A stretch of DNA of 35,162 nucleotides from assembly GCA_038243395.1 (NCBI GenBank), contig JBBSRC010000039.1:1-35162 (forward strand). The letters are read 5' to 3'. Position 1 is the stretch's first letter, and every line of letters begins with the position of its first letter. The notes beneath the pieces were generated by a model, which had not been told where the DNA came from, did no database searches, and saw only the letters and a program-made list of their open reading frames with translations. The position numbers and the translations under genes were made by a program. The stretch comes from Gelidibacter sp038243395 (GTDB lineage Bacteria; Bacteroidota; Bacteroidia; Flavobacteriales; Flavobacteriaceae). Shown piece after piece: positions 8,396-17,366 of this stretch.

Positions 8396-8890
8396 ATGAT
8401 CATTACTCCTGTCCTCGTTATTTTCCTTGTCATCGTATTTGCGTTGGCATTTCTGTTTATTAATACTATAGATGATCGCAAGTGGATTACCATTCCGCTC
8501 AGTCTTATCTTAACACCATTCTTATATTTCTACGCATTTTATCCTTTGATAAATATTTTCAGTAGCTATCATCATCAGAAATATTTTGATTCCGAACTTT
8601 TCATCAAAAAACCGAGCTTTCGTTATGAAATGTATAAAAACATCCAAGAAACAGATACGTTACTCGGCAAATCTAAAGCAATCACAAAAGAACTTTTGGG
8701 AACTTACGAATGGTTGACTTGGGATGATGTTAAAGATGACTACGATGAAAATAAATGGAATTATGGACTTGGCATACATCCTGGAGCTTTCAATGACAAA
8801 TCAGAGGCTATGGAAATTATCTTTAGGAATGATAAAGTGATTAAAGTAAACACCTTTAAATTAGACCTAAAATCTGATGATAAAAAATAG
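8396..8890 (+). CDS. Small membrane-anchored protein of unknown function between gldF and gldG
   Basis: 164 residues. Two hydrophobic segments occupy about residues 4-22 and 33-55, then a soluble C-terminal domain. That domain has the pattern LLGKSKAITKELLGTYEWLTW (split here: LLGKSKAITK, then ELLGTYEWLTW), then KWNYGLGIHPGAF and a final strand pair. This K-S-K...LLG arrangement resembles the SmpA/OmlA (BamE-like) fold, which is my inference only. It starts one base after gldF and its last 14 bases overlap gldG, so it is translationally tied to the transporter genes. Reported gldF-gldG pairs are usually adjacent, so this looks like a lineage-specific addition. An accessory transporter role is possible, but nothing in the sequence proves it. 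Confidence 0.75.
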   Translation: MIITPVLVIFLVIVFALAFLFINTIDDRKWITIPLSLILTPFLYFYAFYPLINIFSSYHHQKYFDSELFIKKPSFRYEMYKNIQETDTLLGKSKAITKELLGTYEWLTWDDVKDDYDENKWNYGLGIHPGAFNDKSEAMEIIFRNDKVIKVNTFKLDLKSDDKK

Positions 8891-10547
8891 ATCAAACCTT
8901 ATTAAAATTGTTGTTCTTCTGGTCGTCCTTCTAGTGGTAAATTGGATTGGCACTAAGGTTTACAAACGTTTTGACCTTACGCTCGACCAGCGCTACACTT
9001 TATCCCAATCGGCTTTAAATATTGTTAAGGATGTAAAATCCCCTTTGATTGTAGATGTGTTTTTAGAAGGCGATTTCCCTTCAGAATTTAGACGCCTAAG
9101 AAACGAAACCCAACAATTATTGGAAGAATTTGCGTTAGGTAACGACCAGATTAAATTCAATTTCATCAATCCATTGAACGATGAAAAGTCACGTGATAAT
9201 AACATCGATCAATTGATGGAACGTGGTTTGGAACCCTTGCAATTGAGTGTCAATAATAGTGGTAAAACCTCTCAAGAATTAATCTTCCCTTGGGCACTGG
9301 CGAGTTACAAGGAACAAACGGTAAAAATTCCGTTGATTAAAAATAAAATAGGATCGACACAACAAGAATTGGTAAGCAATTCCATTCAACATTTAGAATA
9401 TGCTTTTGCGGAAGGTTTCCAGAAACTAGTAACAGAAAAAAGCAAAAAGATTGCCATCCTAAAAGGAAATGGCCAGCTTGAAGATAAATATTTGGCAGAT
9501 TTCTTGAAATCGGTAAAAGAACATTATTTCATTGCTCCATTTACTCTGGATAGTGTCGCCTCAAATCCGCAAAGCACCTTAAAAAAACTCAATGAGTTTG
9601 ACCTTATCATTGCCGCAAAACCGACACAAGCTTTTACCGAAGACGAAAAACTGGTATTGGATCAATTTACCATGAATGGTGGTAAAAGTTTATGGCTTAC
9701 GGAAAGTGTTTCGATGGATAAAGATAGTCTTTACAATGACGAAGGACGCGGCATTGCCTTGATGAACGATCTGAATTTAAATGATTTTTTCTTTAAATAT
9801 GGTGTGCGCATCAACCCTGTGATTGTGAATGACATGTACTCTGCTCCTATTACTATCGCTATGGGAGAAGGCAGCAATGCGCAATTTCAACCGCTCAGAT
9901 GGCCTTATTCCCCTTTGGCCGCAGGAAACCCAGAACATTCTATTACAAGTAATTTGAATTTAATAAAATTTGATTTCGCCAATCAATTGGACACCTTAAA
10001 AAGTAGCACACAAAAAACAATACTTCTACAAAGCTCTAAACTCACAAAATTAGAAGGCGTTCCCAAAGAAATTAGGTTAGAAGTGGTCACTGAGGAACCT
10101 GATCCTGCTACTTATACGCAAGGCCCACAAAACTTAGCAGTTTTAATCGAAGGTGAATTTACCTCAGTTTACAAGGATCGAATAAAACCTTTTAAAATCG
10201 ATGCGCATAAGGATATCAGTACAAACACTAAAATGATTGTAATTGCGGACGGCGATATCATTAAAAATGAAGTTCTGAAAAACCAACCTCAGGAATTGGG
10301 TTTTGACCGATGGACCGGACAAAGTTTTGGTAACAAAGAGTTTTTATTGAACGCTGTAAATTATCTTTTGAACGACGATGGATTATTGGAAATTAGAACC
10401 AAAGATATCAATATTGCCTTCTTGGATGCTGAAAAAGTAGAAAATAACAAAACACAATGGCAACTTGTAACTATTGCTCTACCACTTTTAATTTTGGCGC
10501 TTTTTGGTATTATCTATAATTATCTGCGACGTAAAAAATATGCATAA
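8877..10547 (+). CDS. gldG: Gliding-motility ABC transporter accessory protein GldG
   Basis: 556-residue partner of GldF in the gliding ABC transporter. It has an N-terminal membrane segment (about residues 8-24) followed by RFDLTLDQRYTLSQSALNIV, the typical GldG opening. A long periplasmic auxiliary (ABC_transp_aux/GldG-like) domain follows, with DLIIAAKPTQAFTEDEKLVL and DQFTMNGGKSLWLTE. A second membrane segment near 528-547 precedes the basic tail NYLRRKKYA. Translation starts at ATG 8877 inside the end of the preceding gene. The length and the absence of frameshifts suggest a functional gene. Confidence 0.93.
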   Translation: MIKNRSNLIKIVVLLVVLLVVNWIGTKVYKRFDLTLDQRYTLSQSALNIVKDVKSPLIVDVFLEGDFPSEFRRLRNETQQLLEEFALGNDQIKFNFINPLNDEKSRDNNIDQLMERGLEPLQLSVNNSGKTSQELIFPWALASYKEQTVKIPLIKNKIGSTQQELVSNSIQHLEYAFAEGFQKLVTEKSKKIAILKGNGQLEDKYLADFLKSVKEHYFIAPFTLDSVASNPQSTLKKLNEFDLIIAAKPTQAFTEDEKLVLDQFTMNGGKSLWLTESVSMDKDSLYNDEGRGIALMNDLNLNDFFFKYGVRINPVIVNDMYSAPITIAMGEGSNAQFQPLRWPYSPLAAGNPEHSITSNLNLIKFDFANQLDTLKSSTQKTILLQSSKLTKLEGVPKEIRLEVVTEEPDPATYTQGPQNLAVLIEGEFTSVYKDRIKPFKIDAHKDISTNTKMIVIADGDIIKNEVLKNQPQELGFDRWTGQSFGNKEFLLNAVNYLLNDDGLLEIRTKDINIAFLDAEKVENNKTQWQLVTIALPLLILALFGIIYNYLRRKKYA

Positions 10548-10776
10548 CCATTGGTTAGTTTTAGTGACTCATTATTTTTTTTAAATGCCCTTGAATTTTT
10601 CATTCATCATCTTAGGACTTTTATTTTGGCAAAAAAATTTTAAAAAATTAAATAAGGTTTTCCACTAGTTTACAGTCGATTAATAAATCGAAGCGCATTG
10701 TAAACTACAATTTCGATATTCACACACTGTTGATAAAATTGTATAACTATGATTCACTAGTATCAGTTTAAACAAA

Positions 10777-10784
10777 TATATTTG
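10777..10784 (+). promoter_or_regulatory. Possible -7 promoter element of dnaN
   Basis: TATATTTG is an exact TAnnTTTG match 36 bases before the dnaN ATG. No TTG lies at the expected -33 distance, so this is suggestive only. Confidence 0.35.
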
Positions 10785-10820
10785 CTCTGCTTAATAATAA
10801 CATACAAAATAAACCATTAC

Positions 10821-11939
10821 ATGAAGTTTATCGTATCAAGTACCTATTTACTCAAACAATTACAAGTATTGGGAGGTGTCATCAATAGCTCAAACACGTT
10901 GCCTATTTTGGACAATTTTCTGTTTGAACTGAATGATTCGCAACTGACAGTATCTGCCAGCGATCTCGAAACTACAATGTCATCCATTATAGAAGTTGAA
11001 AGTACAAGTATTGGAAGCATTGCTTTGCCTGCACGATTACTTTTAGACACGCTCAAAACATTCCCTGAACAACCTTTAACCTTTGTGGTTGAAGATAATA
11101 ACACTGTTGAAATCAGTTCTAGTCATGGTAAATACGCCTTAGCTTATGTGGATGGCAATGAGTTTCCTAAAGCCGTAGCCCTTGAAAATCCTAGTACCAC
11201 AACTATTATGGGTGATATTTTAGCAACCGCTATAAGTAAAACCATTTTTGCGGCAGGTAATGACGATTTACGCCCAGTAATGAGTGGTGTGTTTTTTCAG
11301 TTTTCAACGGAAGGTTTGACTTTTGTGGCCACTGATGCACATAAATTGGTAAAGTATACGCGTGAAGATGTTGCTGCAGATCAGGTGGCAGAATTTATAA
11401 TGCCAAAAAAACCCTTAAATCTTTTAAAAGGAATTTTAGCGGGTAATGATGATGCTGTAACTATTGAATACAACGATTCTAACGCGAAATTTACTTTTGA
11501 CAATTCCATATTGATCTGTCGATTGATTGATGGTAAATATCCTAACTATGAAGCGGTAATTCCAAAGGAGAATCCAAATAAGCTAACGATTGACAGAATG
11601 CAGTTTTTAAATTCTGTAAGACGTGTCAGCATCTTCTCGAATAAAACAACGCATCAAATACGTTTGAAAATAGCGGGTGCGGAATTGAATATTTCGGCAG
11701 AGGATATTGATTACAGTAATAAGGCTGAAGAGCGTTTGACCTGTGATTACCAAGGTGATGATATGCAAATCGGGTTTAATTCACGTTTCTTGACAGAGAT
11801 GTTGAACAATCTTGGCGCCAGTGAAGTTCAACTTGAGATGAGTTTGCCAAACAGAGCAGGGATTTTAACGCCTGTGGATGGACTTGATGAAGGTGAACGT
11901 GTTACTATGTTGGTTATGCCAGTAATGTTGAATAATTAA
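10821..11939 (+). CDS. dnaN: DNA polymerase III beta subunit (sliding clamp)
   Basis: Ring-shaped processivity clamp of the replicative polymerase. I place the start at ATG 10821, giving 372 residues beginning MKFIVSSTYLLKQLQVLGGV, the standard flavobacterial DnaN N-terminus. A longer reading from TTG 10782 adds 13 residues without family support and would place the start inside the promoter-like element. Domain 2 begins near residue 125, and the domain 3 stretch RMQFLNSVRRVSIFSNKT is near residue 260. The C-terminus VTMLVMPVMLNN matches the conserved VMPM end of the clamp. dnaA is not adjacent. A strong bidirectional terminator follows. Confidence 0.97.
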   Translation: MKFIVSSTYLLKQLQVLGGVINSSNTLPILDNFLFELNDSQLTVSASDLETTMSSIIEVESTSIGSIALPARLLLDTLKTFPEQPLTFVVEDNNTVEISSSHGKYALAYVDGNEFPKAVALENPSTTTIMGDILATAISKTIFAAGNDDLRPVMSGVFFQFSTEGLTFVATDAHKLVKYTREDVAADQVAEFIMPKKPLNLLKGILAGNDDAVTIEYNDSNAKFTFDNSILICRLIDGKYPNYEAVIPKENPNKLTIDRMQFLNSVRRVSIFSNKTTHQIRLKIAGAELNISAEDIDYSNKAEERLTCDYQGDDMQIGFNSRFLTEMLNNLGASEVQLEMSLPNRAGILTPVDGLDEGERVTMLVMPVMLNN

Positions 11940-11992
11940 AATTCTTACGAAGGCGGAAATCGCAAAATACAGAAATCAATAAGATTTCAATT

Positions 11993-12024
11993 AAAAACGC
12001 CTACTCTAAAAAGTAGGCGTTTTT
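11993..12024. terminator. Bidirectional terminator between dnaN and the DUF4870 gene
   Basis: Perfect 13-bp stem AAAAACGCCTACT / AGTAGGCGTTTTT (11993-12005 with 12012-12024) and a 6-base loop. T-runs occur at both ends, so it can stop the + strand dnaN transcript and the - strand transcript ending at 12042. Confidence 0.92.
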
Positions 12025-12041
12025 GCTTTGATTGATGATTA

Positions 12042-12380
12042 CTAACTAATAAAATTCAAAGTGAAAGGATATTTCGGTGTTTCGCCATTACTGGCTTTTA
12101 TTGCATTGATTACAGGAAAAATAATTGCAATAATCCCTAATACAATAAAACCTAAAAGCCCCAATCCAAATAACAAAATTAGCGGAACACAAATGATACA
12201 ATAAACAATCAGACTCAGCTGAAAGTTAATTATGTTTTTTCCGTGGGCATCCATTTTGTACACTTTATCCTTTTGGGTAACCCAAAGGATTAAGGGCAGG
12301 ATCAAACTTCCAAAACCAGTTAATAAGGTAATAAGTTGGCTCAAATGAGCAATTACGATTAATGATCTGTCTTCTCGCAT
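12042..12380 (-). CDS. DUF4870 membrane protein
   Basis: 112 residues with three hydrophobic segments. The family pattern is clear: SLIVIAHLSQLITLLTGFGS near the N-terminus, LILPLILWVTQKDK, then DAHGKNIINFQLSLIVYCII and a final helix before PYPF-like NGETPKYPF. DUF4870 proteins (TIC20-like/YtxB-like small membrane proteins) have no established function. It is a single gene on the - strand, convergent with dnaN. Confidence 0.88.
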   Translation of the reverse strand: MREDRSLIVIAHLSQLITLLTGFGSLILPLILWVTQKDKVYKMDAHGKNIINFQLSLIVYCIICVPLILLFGLGLLGFIVLGIIAIIFPVINAIKASNGETPKYPFTLNFIS

Positions 12381-12450
12381 GATAATTATGATTTAAATTA
12401 GTGATTGATGTATTTATATGACGAGCAAGACTTTAAAATGTTACATATAA

Positions 12451-14739
12451 TTAAAAAAGATAATTGAGCATGACACCGCCATAGTAATTACGCGGGTTTC
12501 CCGGGTAATAATATCTTGGCTCTACATTATTAAAACCTGTGGCATTAATCAGAATTGACGATGCGTATTTGGTGTCGGCCAGATTGTTTATACCGAAATT
12601 GACTTTATAATTTAAATTTTTAAATATTCGACCAGAATAATTCAGCTTTAAATTCAGCACATTATAGGCATCGCTATATAGACTGTTGGAATCATTCATG
12701 GGCATTTCTCCTACATACAGATGATTCAAGAAAAAGGAAAAGTCAGCAACATTTAAAGCGACACCGGATGCAATTGATAAGTTTGGAACACCGGTAAGCT
12801 CATTCCCAGAAAAATCGACGTCGTCACTCACAAAATCTTTAAATTGATGCCAATTAAAAGAGGCATTAAAATAGGGTGCGATAGTAAAATTCTTCGCTAC
12901 ATTAAATCTGTAATCCGTAGAGATTTCTAAACCTTTATGTAGTGTTCTTCCAGCGTTTCGGCCAATGTATTGGTCGTCTCCCACGCGCTGGGCCACCAAC
13001 AAATCTTTAATATCCAACAAATAGAAAGATGCTAAGAGGTGCCATTGTTTATTAAAAAAGTACGCCTCACTACCGATTTCATAATTATAACCTTTTTCAG
13101 GGCTAATCTCAGGATTCACAACACCTTCTGGGGTTAATGCTTCTTCTAAGCTTGGATAATTAAAACCGTAGCTCACGTTGGAAAAAACATTTTGTTGCGG
13201 CGTCAGTTGATAGGACACGTTTAAATTTGGTGCAATGATGGGATCAAAATTCCTTGTCGCTCTTGCATTAGTGTCATCGCTATTAAATTCATCCTTAGTA
13301 TCGTACTTCGTCTGATTAAAATTGATTCCAAACTGGAGCGTTAATTTTTCCAATAAGGGCAGGGTAATGTCCGAAAAAGCATTGATACTTTTTCTGTCTT
13401 CTTGATTTTTGCTCAATAAAACACCTTCCAAAGTCCCATTACCATTGTTGGTGGCGTACAGGTTTTCAATGGTTTTCCATTGGTAATCATCTTTATAGAG
13501 TTCTGTACCAAAATTCCAAATTGCTTTTCGTCCTAAAAAATCAATGGTATTGGTAAAAACACTTCGCAAGCCTATCCCATTAGTTAGTTCATCCAAAATA
13601 TTGAAAGGACGCGGCTCATAATGATCAGAATAGGAATAGAAAACACTGGTTGTATTTTCAAAATTATCCGTAAACTTATGCTTCAGGCTAATGCCTCCTA
13701 AAATTTGTTTATCCATCTTATATCCTTTTGCCTTTCCCCAAGTAAAAGCGGCTTTGGATGGATTTTCTAAAAAATCAGTTTTTCCTATGGAACTTGGTAA
13801 TTGTGCGTAATAATTGGAATGATTTAATAAAAATGAAATTTCGGTTTTTTCATTAAATCTATAGGTAGAATTTAGAACGTAAGAATTTATTTGATAGCGT
13901 CCATTATCTCGAAAACCATCTACTTCCATATGATCATAATTAAAATGAATACTAAAGTCATCATCAGAAAAATTAGAAGAAATACTATTTTTAAACAAGC
14001 CATAAGAGCCGACTGTCGTACTATTTTGCAGTGATAATCCTCGATTTTGAGGTTTCTTGGAATTTAACAATATGGTGCCTCCTAAATTAGTGCCATACAA
14101 AGTAGCTTTCGGGCCTTTTATCACTTCAATGGACTGCAAGTCTTCCACATCATAAAAATCTAAAGAAGTTTCGCCCACACCATTTGTAATTGGAATACCA
14201 TTAAAATACGCTTTAATTTTATTGGTGCCATACAGCGTTCGCGATCCCACGCCTCTTATAGTAATACGATTTGTATTAATAGCACCACTTTGAATATAGA
14301 CACCAGGAATCTTATTCAAAGCATCCACCACTGCTATCGGACTTTGTTGGTCCAAAGTTGCGGCAGTAACCGTGCTTGTCGGAACAATAAGGGAACCGTT
14401 AGTTTCGTAAGGAGCAGTTATCAATACAGGATTTAGCTCCTGAATATCAATGGCTTGGTTGAGATAAAACAGTTGATTGTTTTCGGAAAACAGATGATTT
14501 TTAGATTGATACTTAGGATGCTCCAATATAATATGTATAGGCAGTTGAACTCCATCAGGAAGCGAAAACATACCTTTATTATCGGTTTTAGAAATGACCT
14601 TATTTTGAATAATGATTGACACCTTGGGAATCGGATCACCTTGTTCAGACTTCACAATTCCCTCTACATTCTGTGCGTGAAGCACATTAAAAAAAACGGA
14701 TGTGAAAATCACAACCGCTTGAAAACTTAAAAACTTCAT
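12451..14739 (-). CDS. TonB-dependent outer-membrane receptor with N-terminal carboxypeptidase-D-like domain
   Basis: 762-residue outer-membrane active transporter. A signal peptide (about residues 1-22, ending LHAQ) is followed by a carboxypeptidase-D regulatory-like domain (about 24-95, with VEGIVKSEQGDPIPKVSIII). The plug domain (about 110-225) includes VVDALNKIPGVYIQSG and LQSIEVIKGPKATLYGTNLG, the TonB-receptor plug hallmark. The rest is a 22-strand barrel ending in GGVMLNYLF. There is no SusD partner, so this is not a classical SusCD pair, and the plug resembles FecA/siderophore-type receptors. It starts 6 bases after the dehydrogenase-like gene and so is co-transcribed with it, which suggests that its ligand and the enzyme's substrate are related. 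Confidence 0.93.
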   Translation of the reverse strand: MKFLSFQAVVIFTSVFFNVLHAQNVEGIVKSEQGDPIPKVSIIIQNKVISKTDNKGMFSLPDGVQLPIHIILEHPKYQSKNHLFSENNQLFYLNQAIDIQELNPVLITAPYETNGSLIVPTSTVTAATLDQQSPIAVVDALNKIPGVYIQSGAINTNRITIRGVGSRTLYGTNKIKAYFNGIPITNGVGETSLDFYDVEDLQSIEVIKGPKATLYGTNLGGTILLNSKKPQNRGLSLQNSTTVGSYGLFKNSISSNFSDDDFSIHFNYDHMEVDGFRDNGRYQINSYVLNSTYRFNEKTEISFLLNHSNYYAQLPSSIGKTDFLENPSKAAFTWGKAKGYKMDKQILGGISLKHKFTDNFENTTSVFYSYSDHYEPRPFNILDELTNGIGLRSVFTNTIDFLGRKAIWNFGTELYKDDYQWKTIENLYATNNGNGTLEGVLLSKNQEDRKSINAFSDITLPLLEKLTLQFGINFNQTKYDTKDEFNSDDTNARATRNFDPIIAPNLNVSYQLTPQQNVFSNVSYGFNYPSLEEALTPEGVVNPEISPEKGYNYEIGSEAYFFNKQWHLLASFYLLDIKDLLVAQRVGDDQYIGRNAGRTLHKGLEISTDYRFNVAKNFTIAPYFNASFNWHQFKDFVSDDVDFSGNELTGVPNLSIASGVALNVADFSFFLNHLYVGEMPMNDSNSLYSDAYNVLNLKLNYSGRIFKNLNYKVNFGINNLADTKYASSILINATGFNNVEPRYYYPGNPRNYYGGVMLNYLF

Positions 14740-14745
14740 CTTAAT

Positions 14746-16038
14746 TTATTTATTTTTATAACTAACTTTCCAAATAACATTACCTGCATCATCATTAACC
14801 AATAAATCTCCTTGTGGACTAACTGTAACCGCAACTGGGCGTCCATAAACATCGGAACTGTTTTTATTAGCGATAAATCCTGTCAAAAAATCTTCAGGCT
14901 GCTTCGGCTTTCCATTTTCAAAAGGAATAAATGCCACTTTATAGCCCGACAGAAGGGAACGGTTCCAAGAGCCATGTTGACCCACGAAAGCGCCATTTTT
15001 ATATTTTTCAGGAAAAGCAGTGTGATCATAAAATGCAAAGCCTAATGAGGCGGTGTGATTTCCTAAAGGAACATCAGGAACAATTGCTGTTTTTACTAAA
15101 TCAGGCGACTTCCCTTCCATGCGCGGATCTTCAATTTGACCAAAATATGAATAAGGCCATCCATAAAAACCATGTTCTTTAACACTTGTGGCATAATCAG
15201 GGACTAAATCATCGCCAAGTTCATCCCGCTCATTTATGGCAGCCCATAACTCCCCGCTGACAGGGTTCCAGTCCATGCCAACCGGATTTCTTAGTCCGTT
15301 AGCATAAATCTTTTCGTTGGTGCCGTCTAAATCTACGACGATAATATTGGCCCGACGGATCTCCTCCTCCATGCCATGCTCGCCCACGTTACTAGCCGAT
15401 CCAACTGAAATATAAATTCTGTCTTTAGCTTTGTTCGAGATGATGTTTCTTGTCCAGTGATTGTTGTATCCACCGGCAGGCAGGTCTACGATTTTTTTGC
15501 CTTCTACATTCTTTAAATTGGTTTGGCCTTTTTTGTAGGGATACTTATAAAGTCCATCGGTATTGGCCACGTAAAAGAAATCATTAATAATCAACATTCC
15601 GAACGGCTGATGCAAATCTTCCAGGAAGGTTTCCCGAACTTCAAATTGGCCGTCGTTATTCCGATCTCTTAATAGGGTTATTTTTCCAGATTTCTTTCCA
15701 GTGGAAGCCTCACTTACAAACAAATCGCCATTGGGTGCAAAATAAGACCACCTTGGATTATCAAATCCATCAGCATATTTTGTTACCGTAAAACCTTCCG
15801 GCGCTTTTGGAACTGTGTTTTCTGGCCAATCCACCATGGTATTACTATTAGCAACAGATTCTGTAGCGTAAGGCGCAGCAAGAATTAATTCTCCAATCGC
15901 AGTCATCACGGTATCTCCATAATGAACTTTTTCCTTTTGCTGTTCATTGATCTTATCCATCTTGTTTTCTGTTTTTGATTTACAGGAAACTAGTAAACTA
16001 AGACCGATAATGCCAAATGCTTGAATAAAATTTTTCAT
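14746..16038 (-). CDS. Glucose/sorbosone dehydrogenase-fold lipoprotein (PQQ-type beta-propeller)
   Basis: 430 residues. A lipoprotein signal, LSLLVSC with the lipid-attached Cys at residue 19, predicts membrane anchoring. The body is a six-bladed GSDH propeller: GFTVTKYADGFDNPRWSYFA, then VSEASTGKKSGKITLLRD, the HWTRNIISN strand, YANGLRNPVGMDWNPVSGEL, and FVGQHGSWNRSLLSGYKVAF. These match the PQQ-dependent sugar dehydrogenase/L-sorbosone dehydrogenase family, which oxidises aldoses or related polyols. PQQ binding is a family expectation and I cannot see PQQ synthesis genes here. It is the first gene of an operon with the TonB receptor and lies downstream of a LacI regulator. Confidence 0.87.
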   Translation of the reverse strand: MKNFIQAFGIIGLSLLVSCKSKTENKMDKINEQQKEKVHYGDTVMTAIGELILAAPYATESVANSNTMVDWPENTVPKAPEGFTVTKYADGFDNPRWSYFAPNGDLFVSEASTGKKSGKITLLRDRNNDGQFEVRETFLEDLHQPFGMLIINDFFYVANTDGLYKYPYKKGQTNLKNVEGKKIVDLPAGGYNNHWTRNIISNKAKDRIYISVGSASNVGEHGMEEEIRRANIIVVDLDGTNEKIYANGLRNPVGMDWNPVSGELWAAINERDELGDDLVPDYATSVKEHGFYGWPYSYFGQIEDPRMEGKSPDLVKTAIVPDVPLGNHTASLGFAFYDHTAFPEKYKNGAFVGQHGSWNRSLLSGYKVAFIPFENGKPKQPEDFLTGFIANKNSSDVYGRPVAVTVSPQGDLLVNDDAGNVIWKVSYKNK

Positions 16039-16043
16039 CAGTT

Positions 16044-16049
16044 AACGTT
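16044..16049. promoter_or_regulatory. Possible LacI-family operator core (AACGTT) in the dehydrogenase leader
   Basis: AACGTT with the central CG typical of LacI-family operators lies 6 bases before the ATG at 16038. Flanking symmetry breaks after three base pairs, so the site is weak and assigned only because the regulator gene is adjacent. Confidence 0.2.
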
Positions 16050-16126
16050 TTTTATAAAGTTATGTGTTTGCATAAAATTTAAGTAGATAACTTTTTAAAT
16101 TAAGAATGGTAATCAGATTGATGGGA

Positions 16127-16156
16127 CAAATATTGTTTATTTATTATTAAAATCAA
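16127..16156 (-). promoter_or_regulatory. Promoter of the dehydrogenase-TonB receptor operon
   Basis: On the - strand: TTG (16154-16156), exactly 19 bases, then AATATTTG (16127-16134), one mismatch from TAnnTTTG. It lies between the LacI gene stop (16185) and the dehydrogenase ATG (16038), leaving a leader of about 80 bases. Confidence 0.5.
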
Positions 16157-16184
16157 CTCATAAATTAAATATGTTTATGGAAGA

Positions 16185-17192
16185 CTACTTGGTTGTTTCT
16201 CTTAAAATCAACTTTGTCTTGATGGTTTTAATAATAGGACCCTCAGATGACTTGTTATCAAGTCTATCAATAAGCAACTTCACTGCCGCTTGGCCAATTT
16301 CTAAAGTATGCTGGGAAATTGTAGATAATTTAGGATCTGTAAAAGGCAATACATTATCGTCAGAAAACCCGATGATCGATAGATTTTTAGGAACTTGGTA
16401 TCCTTTTTTAATGGCTTTATGGAGTGCGACAACACCCGATGTATTATCAATAGATAAAATTCCATCCACTTTTTTGTTTAAAGCAAAAAGCGAATCAATC
16501 ATCTCTTCTAAATCATCATCTTTGGTTACAGAGATTACTACCGGCGCCTCCGTATAGTCTGAAGCTTCTGACAAGGCCTTGAGATAACCATTGGTTCTTA
16601 ATTTTCCTACGCTTAATTCTTCAATGTCACTTATGAGGACTATGTACTTGCGACCTTCATCCAATAAGTGTTTCGTAGCCTCATAAGCCGCTCCAAAATC
16701 ATCAATAATGACCTTATCACAATCAATATGATCGGAAACTCTATCAAATAATACTACGGGAATATTCTGTTTCAATAGCAATGCAATATGATCAGTTTTA
16801 TTTTTGACTTGAGTTTCTTCCGCTAAAGACATAATAAAACCATCCACACTTCCATTAGATAATAATTGAAGACTATTTTTTTCTTTGGATAGCAATTCAC
16901 TGGAAACGCAAGTGATAATATTGTAACCTTGTTTGGAAGCCTCCGTCTCGATGGCGTAAAGGGCTTTGGCAAAAAAATGATTGAGAACGCTTGGTATAAT
17001 AACACCCAAAGTTTTTGTTTTATTGCTTTTAAGGCTCAATGCCATCCTATTGGGTCGATAATTGAGATGTTTAGCCAAATCCTGCACGCGTTGAATGGTA
17101 TCTTTACTGATTTCCTCACTATTGTGCAATGCTTTGGAAACTGTTGATACAGAAACGTTTAATTGTTCGGCTAATTGTTTTAGTGTTACCAT
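16185..17192 (-). CDS. LacI/GalR-family transcriptional regulator
   Basis: 335 residues, the standard LacI-family length. The helix-turn-helix VTLKQLAEQLNVSVSTVSKA is at residues 2-21, followed by the hinge region NYRPNRMALSLKSNKTKTLG (about 48-67) and a periplasmic-binding-protein-like sensor domain starting at VIIPSVLNHFF. The inducer-binding and dimer motif DGILSIDNTSGVVALHKAIK and the C-terminal LSIIGFSDD follow. It most likely controls the dehydrogenase-TonB receptor operon immediately downstream and perhaps the hydrolase upstream. The effector is unknown and is probably a sugar or sugar derivative. Confidence 0.94.
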   Translation of the reverse strand: MVTLKQLAEQLNVSVSTVSKALHNSEEISKDTIQRVQDLAKHLNYRPNRMALSLKSNKTKTLGVIIPSVLNHFFAKALYAIETEASKQGYNIITCVSSELLSKEKNSLQLLSNGSVDGFIMSLAEETQVKNKTDHIALLLKQNIPVVLFDRVSDHIDCDKVIIDDFGAAYEATKHLLDEGRKYIVLISDIEELSVGKLRTNGYLKALSEASDYTEAPVVISVTKDDDLEEMIDSLFALNKKVDGILSIDNTSGVVALHKAIKKGYQVPKNLSIIGFSDDNVLPFTDPKLSTISQHTLEIGQAAVKLLIDRLDNKSSEGPIIKTIKTKLILRETTK

Positions 17193-17215
17193 GAATGTAT
17201 AGATTTAAAAAAAAA

Positions 17216-17238
17216 AGTGCACTTTATAAAAGTACACT
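17216..17238 (-). terminator. Terminator of the alpha/beta hydrolase transcript
   Basis: 10-bp stem with one mismatch (17216-17225 with 17229-17238, loop ATA), followed on the - strand by about ten T. It lies downstream of the hydrolase (stop 17367) and just before the LacI start (17192), so the two genes are probably transcribed separately. Confidence 0.7.
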
Positions 17239-17366
17239 CTTTATTCTTCATATGTAAAAGTTAACTAATTTTTTAACAACTCAATTTAAGCAGGTCGTTT
17301 TTTCCTCTTAGAATTGTTTATTTTATTGTTAGAAGTAGTGGAGTTTCAATGAGAAAGCCAATTCTG

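Noticed and set aside
10782..10820. Extended dnaN start at TTG 10782
   Set aside because: The extra 13 residues are not part of the clamp family, and the TTG lies inside a promoter-like TATATTTG. ATG 10821 gives the conserved N-terminus.
16171..16557. 128-residue open frame opposite the LacI regulator
   Set aside because: It is a shadow of the regulator's sensor domain, with no family resemblance of its own.
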